Assembly (NCBI GenBank): GCA_017939795.1 | Contig: JAGBAA010000096.1 | Span: 1-55,345 of the forward strand | Length of the DNA stretch: 55,345 bases | Source: Thermoguttaceae bacterium | GTDB taxonomy: Bacteria; Planctomycetota; Planctomycetia; Pirellulales; Thermoguttaceae | Direction: 5' to 3' | In this document: positions 53,844 to 55,345 of the stretch, one piece after another | How positions within the stretch are numbered: position 1 is the stretch's first letter | Layout of the letters: each line of letters starts with the position of its first letter | Notes under the pieces: generated by a model | Told to the model about the DNA's origin: nothing | The model's input: the letters and a program-made list of their open reading frames with translations, nothing else | Databases searched by the model: none | Made by a program: the position numbers and the translations under genes

Positions 53844-55106
53844 ATGCGGATGCGTAAAGTTTTGAAAACGGCGGAAACCTTGGAATCGCAGGAAATGACG
53901 GCAGGCAAAACGGAGATCTCAAAGTGCCGGATCGTCTGTGATTTTTTATGGAGTCTGATGGGGGTCGCGCTGATGCATGCTGTCCTCCAGTTCTGGTTTT
54001 ATCCGCAGATGAATCGCATATATGGTCCGGAATGGATGGGGAAGATCCTGTTTCTGATCTCCTGGATCTCGATTTTCGTTATGGCGTTCGGTATCGCGCT
54101 GGACAATACCCGGCTCGTGACGCGATTTCGGTTCCAGACGGGAAATGGCGATTTTAATCTGCTTCTTCTCCTTTTTTCTGCGATCGCAGTACTCTGCTGT
54201 CTGCCGGTCGGACTTTATGTTTTTCCGGAAAGTGATCCAGTCGTATTTGTACTGTGGGTGATCCTGACTCTTGTCCGATTTTATTCTGCTGTGGAGTTTC
54301 GATTGACGATCAACACTCCGGGCTACTTTGTCTATCATGCCCTGCTTGCGCTGGGATATGCCGTTGGTGCGTGGTTGATGTTCTGTGGACTGGACTGGAT
54401 GTGGGCATTTTGTCTTGGAGAGGCCTTTGCATTAGGGTACGTAACAGTCGTTGGAAAAATTTACCGCCCGCCGTTCTGGAGACCTCAAAATTTGAAAAAA
54501 ACGTTTCAGACCGCAAGTACGCTGGCCGGTGCCGGATTACTGAATCAAGGGGGACAGAATCTCGACAGGATCCTGCTGCCGGTGCTTGTCGGAGCGTTAG
54601 CAAACGCACAATTTTACGTAGTGTCGCTGCTGGGGAAGATCCTCTCCATGTTCGCGGTACCGCTGAACAGTGTGCTCATCAGTTACCTCTGTCAGAGTGA
54701 AAAGAAAATGACCCGGACAAATTTCATTCTGCTGGGATCTGCGGTAGTACTGATGGGAAGCGTTTTCTTTGTCGGATGCTGGGTTTGCACGCCACTCTTC
54801 CTGCGTGTGTTTTACGCAGACCTTTACGAGAGTGCACAGCCTCTGATCTTTATCGCGACACTGGGACAGGTTGTCGGTTTTTCTTCGATGGTGCTGCTGA
54901 CTGCGGTATTGACTGTTGCAGATGAAAAATGGCAGCTGCGGATCCAGGGAGTATATGCCCTGCTCTTCCTGCTGCTGGTTTGGCCTTTAACAGAAAAGTG
55001 GGGACTCTGGGGATTTGGAATGGCGATCCTTTTGGCAAACAGTGTGCGTTTTTTAATTACATTTGGGCTGGGAATTGCGAAAACCGGCGGGAGCTTTTCA
55101 AGATAA
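53844..55106 (+). CDS. Polysaccharide/lipid flippase-like membrane protein (Wzx/MATE type)
   Basis: About 420 residues, with 10-12 hydrophobic helices in the pattern of polysaccharide exporters of the MOP superfamily, which flip lipid-linked sugars or oligosaccharides. Recognisable segments include the LAGAGLLNQGGQNLDRILLPVLVG motif in the middle and the FYADLYESAQPLI segment. The start at 53844 has GAGGA 7 bases upstream; 53823 is an alternative that falls exactly at the +1 of a TTGGTG-17-TAAAAT promoter and might be leaderless, and 53895 lacks a good site. No glycosyltransferase genes are adjacent, so substrate is unknown. Confidence 0.72.
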   Translation: MRMRKVLKTAETLESQEMTAGKTEISKCRIVCDFLWSLMGVALMHAVLQFWFYPQMNRIYGPEWMGKILFLISWISIFVMAFGIALDNTRLVTRFRFQTGNGDFNLLLLLFSAIAVLCCLPVGLYVFPESDPVVFVLWVILTLVRFYSAVEFRLTINTPGYFVYHALLALGYAVGAWLMFCGLDWMWAFCLGEAFALGYVTVVGKIYRPPFWRPQNLKKTFQTASTLAGAGLLNQGGQNLDRILLPVLVGALANAQFYVVSLLGKILSMFAVPLNSVLISYLCQSEKKMTRTNFILLGSAVVLMGSVFFVGCWVCTPLFLRVFYADLYESAQPLIFIATLGQVVGFSSMVLLTAVLTVADEKWQLRIQGVYALLFLLLVWPLTEKWGLWGFGMAILLANSVRFLITFGLGIAKTGGSFSR

Positions 55107-55253
55107 ACTGCAAGAATAAGTAAAGATAGAGGGGAAAGTTAAAGAAAATCCGAAAAAATTCCGAAGTGCGTTTGAGTCGGTAAAATACGGGATGAAGTGG
55201 GTGTTTTTGGGTGGTGATTTTGAGAAAAATGGAAAAAATCGAGGGGACCCCCC

Positions 55254-55316
55254 TTGAAGGAAATCGGGATTGTGGTATATTATCTCGCATCTTAAGTGAA
55301 AGCAATGACACTTAAG
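55254..55316 (+). promoter_or_regulatory. Promoter leading out of the window, with downstream inverted repeat
   Basis: TTGAAG (55254-55259) and TATATT (55276-55281) have a 16-bp spacer. Just after the expected start is the inverted repeat CTTAAGTG (55291-55298) / CACTTAAG (55309-55316), which could be an operator or a 5' mRNA hairpin. Its gene is beyond the window. Confidence 0.55.
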
Positions 55317-55345
55317 GAAAAGTCAAGTCTCAAGAGGCTGGCTGA

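Overview
The window looks like a chromosomal segment of a Gram-negative, planctomycete-type bacterium (Planctomycetota, possibly a Pirellulales/Thermoguttaceae-like anaerobe). This placement is an inference. It rests on a secreted DUF1570-type HExxH protein, a secreted HEAT-repeat protein with a 'GRW' module, a KdsC-type phosphatase (hence LPS), a GHL10-type secreted hydrolase, an MqnA/MqnD-family protein, and many secreted proteins of unknown function. Gene density is high. There are no insertion sequences, integrases, CRISPR arrays or rRNA genes. The tRNA genes do not encode CCA. Promoters fit a sigma-70 pattern whose -10 box is often TAAAAT.

Layout. 0-8.3 kb: two identical tRNA-Asn genes, a secreted metallopeptidase-like protein, a SpoU/TrmH methyltransferase, an orphan RND pump, a hot-dog thioesterase and a tandem pair of related secreted proteins. 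8.4-13.4 kb: kdsC followed by a 1308-residue membrane-anchored protein that is probably the LptC/LptA (OstA)-type LPS-transport partner, then a small conserved-looking protein. 13.5-18.6 kb: a secreted protein, yqhD, and a CPBP (CAAX-type) membrane protease interrupted by a 20-unit TETADG repeat. 19-25.4 kb: an MMPL/RND exporter translationally coupled to a condensation-fold acyltransferase, then folC. 25.5-31 kb: gpmI, a GHL10-type hydrolase and a secreted lipase-like hydrolase. 31.1-38.3 kb: two identical tRNA-Arg genes, then a consensus promoter, a T-box leader with a UGG (Trp) specifier, and a compact trpEGDCFBA operon. 38.4-45.1 kb (minus strand): ispD, the HEAT protein, dnaG and rpoD. 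45.3-50.8 kb: an MqnA/MqnD-family gene, a DUF1015 gene, parA-parB and a BASS-family transporter, with a cluster of parS sites spread over 42.8-50.8 kb. 50.9-55.3 kb: an Mrp-type ATPase, rpe, an EF-hand lipoprotein, a Wzx/MATE-like flippase, and a promoter pointing out of the window.

Two points stand out. The tryptophan operon has the gene order, the RNA control (T-box) and at least one catalytic substitution that I associate with Clostridia, which suggests transfer together with its regulator. The MMPL exporter coupled to an HHxxxD acyltransferase resembles mycobacterial MmpL/Pap lipid-export modules in architecture, but sits in a planctomycete-like genome. Short tandem repeats with units that are multiples of 3 bp are unusually frequent inside coding sequences, and one 11-bp array is intergenic. 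dnaG-rpoD and parAB with clustered parS suggest proximity to the replication origin, but no dnaA gene or DnaA-box cluster was recognised.
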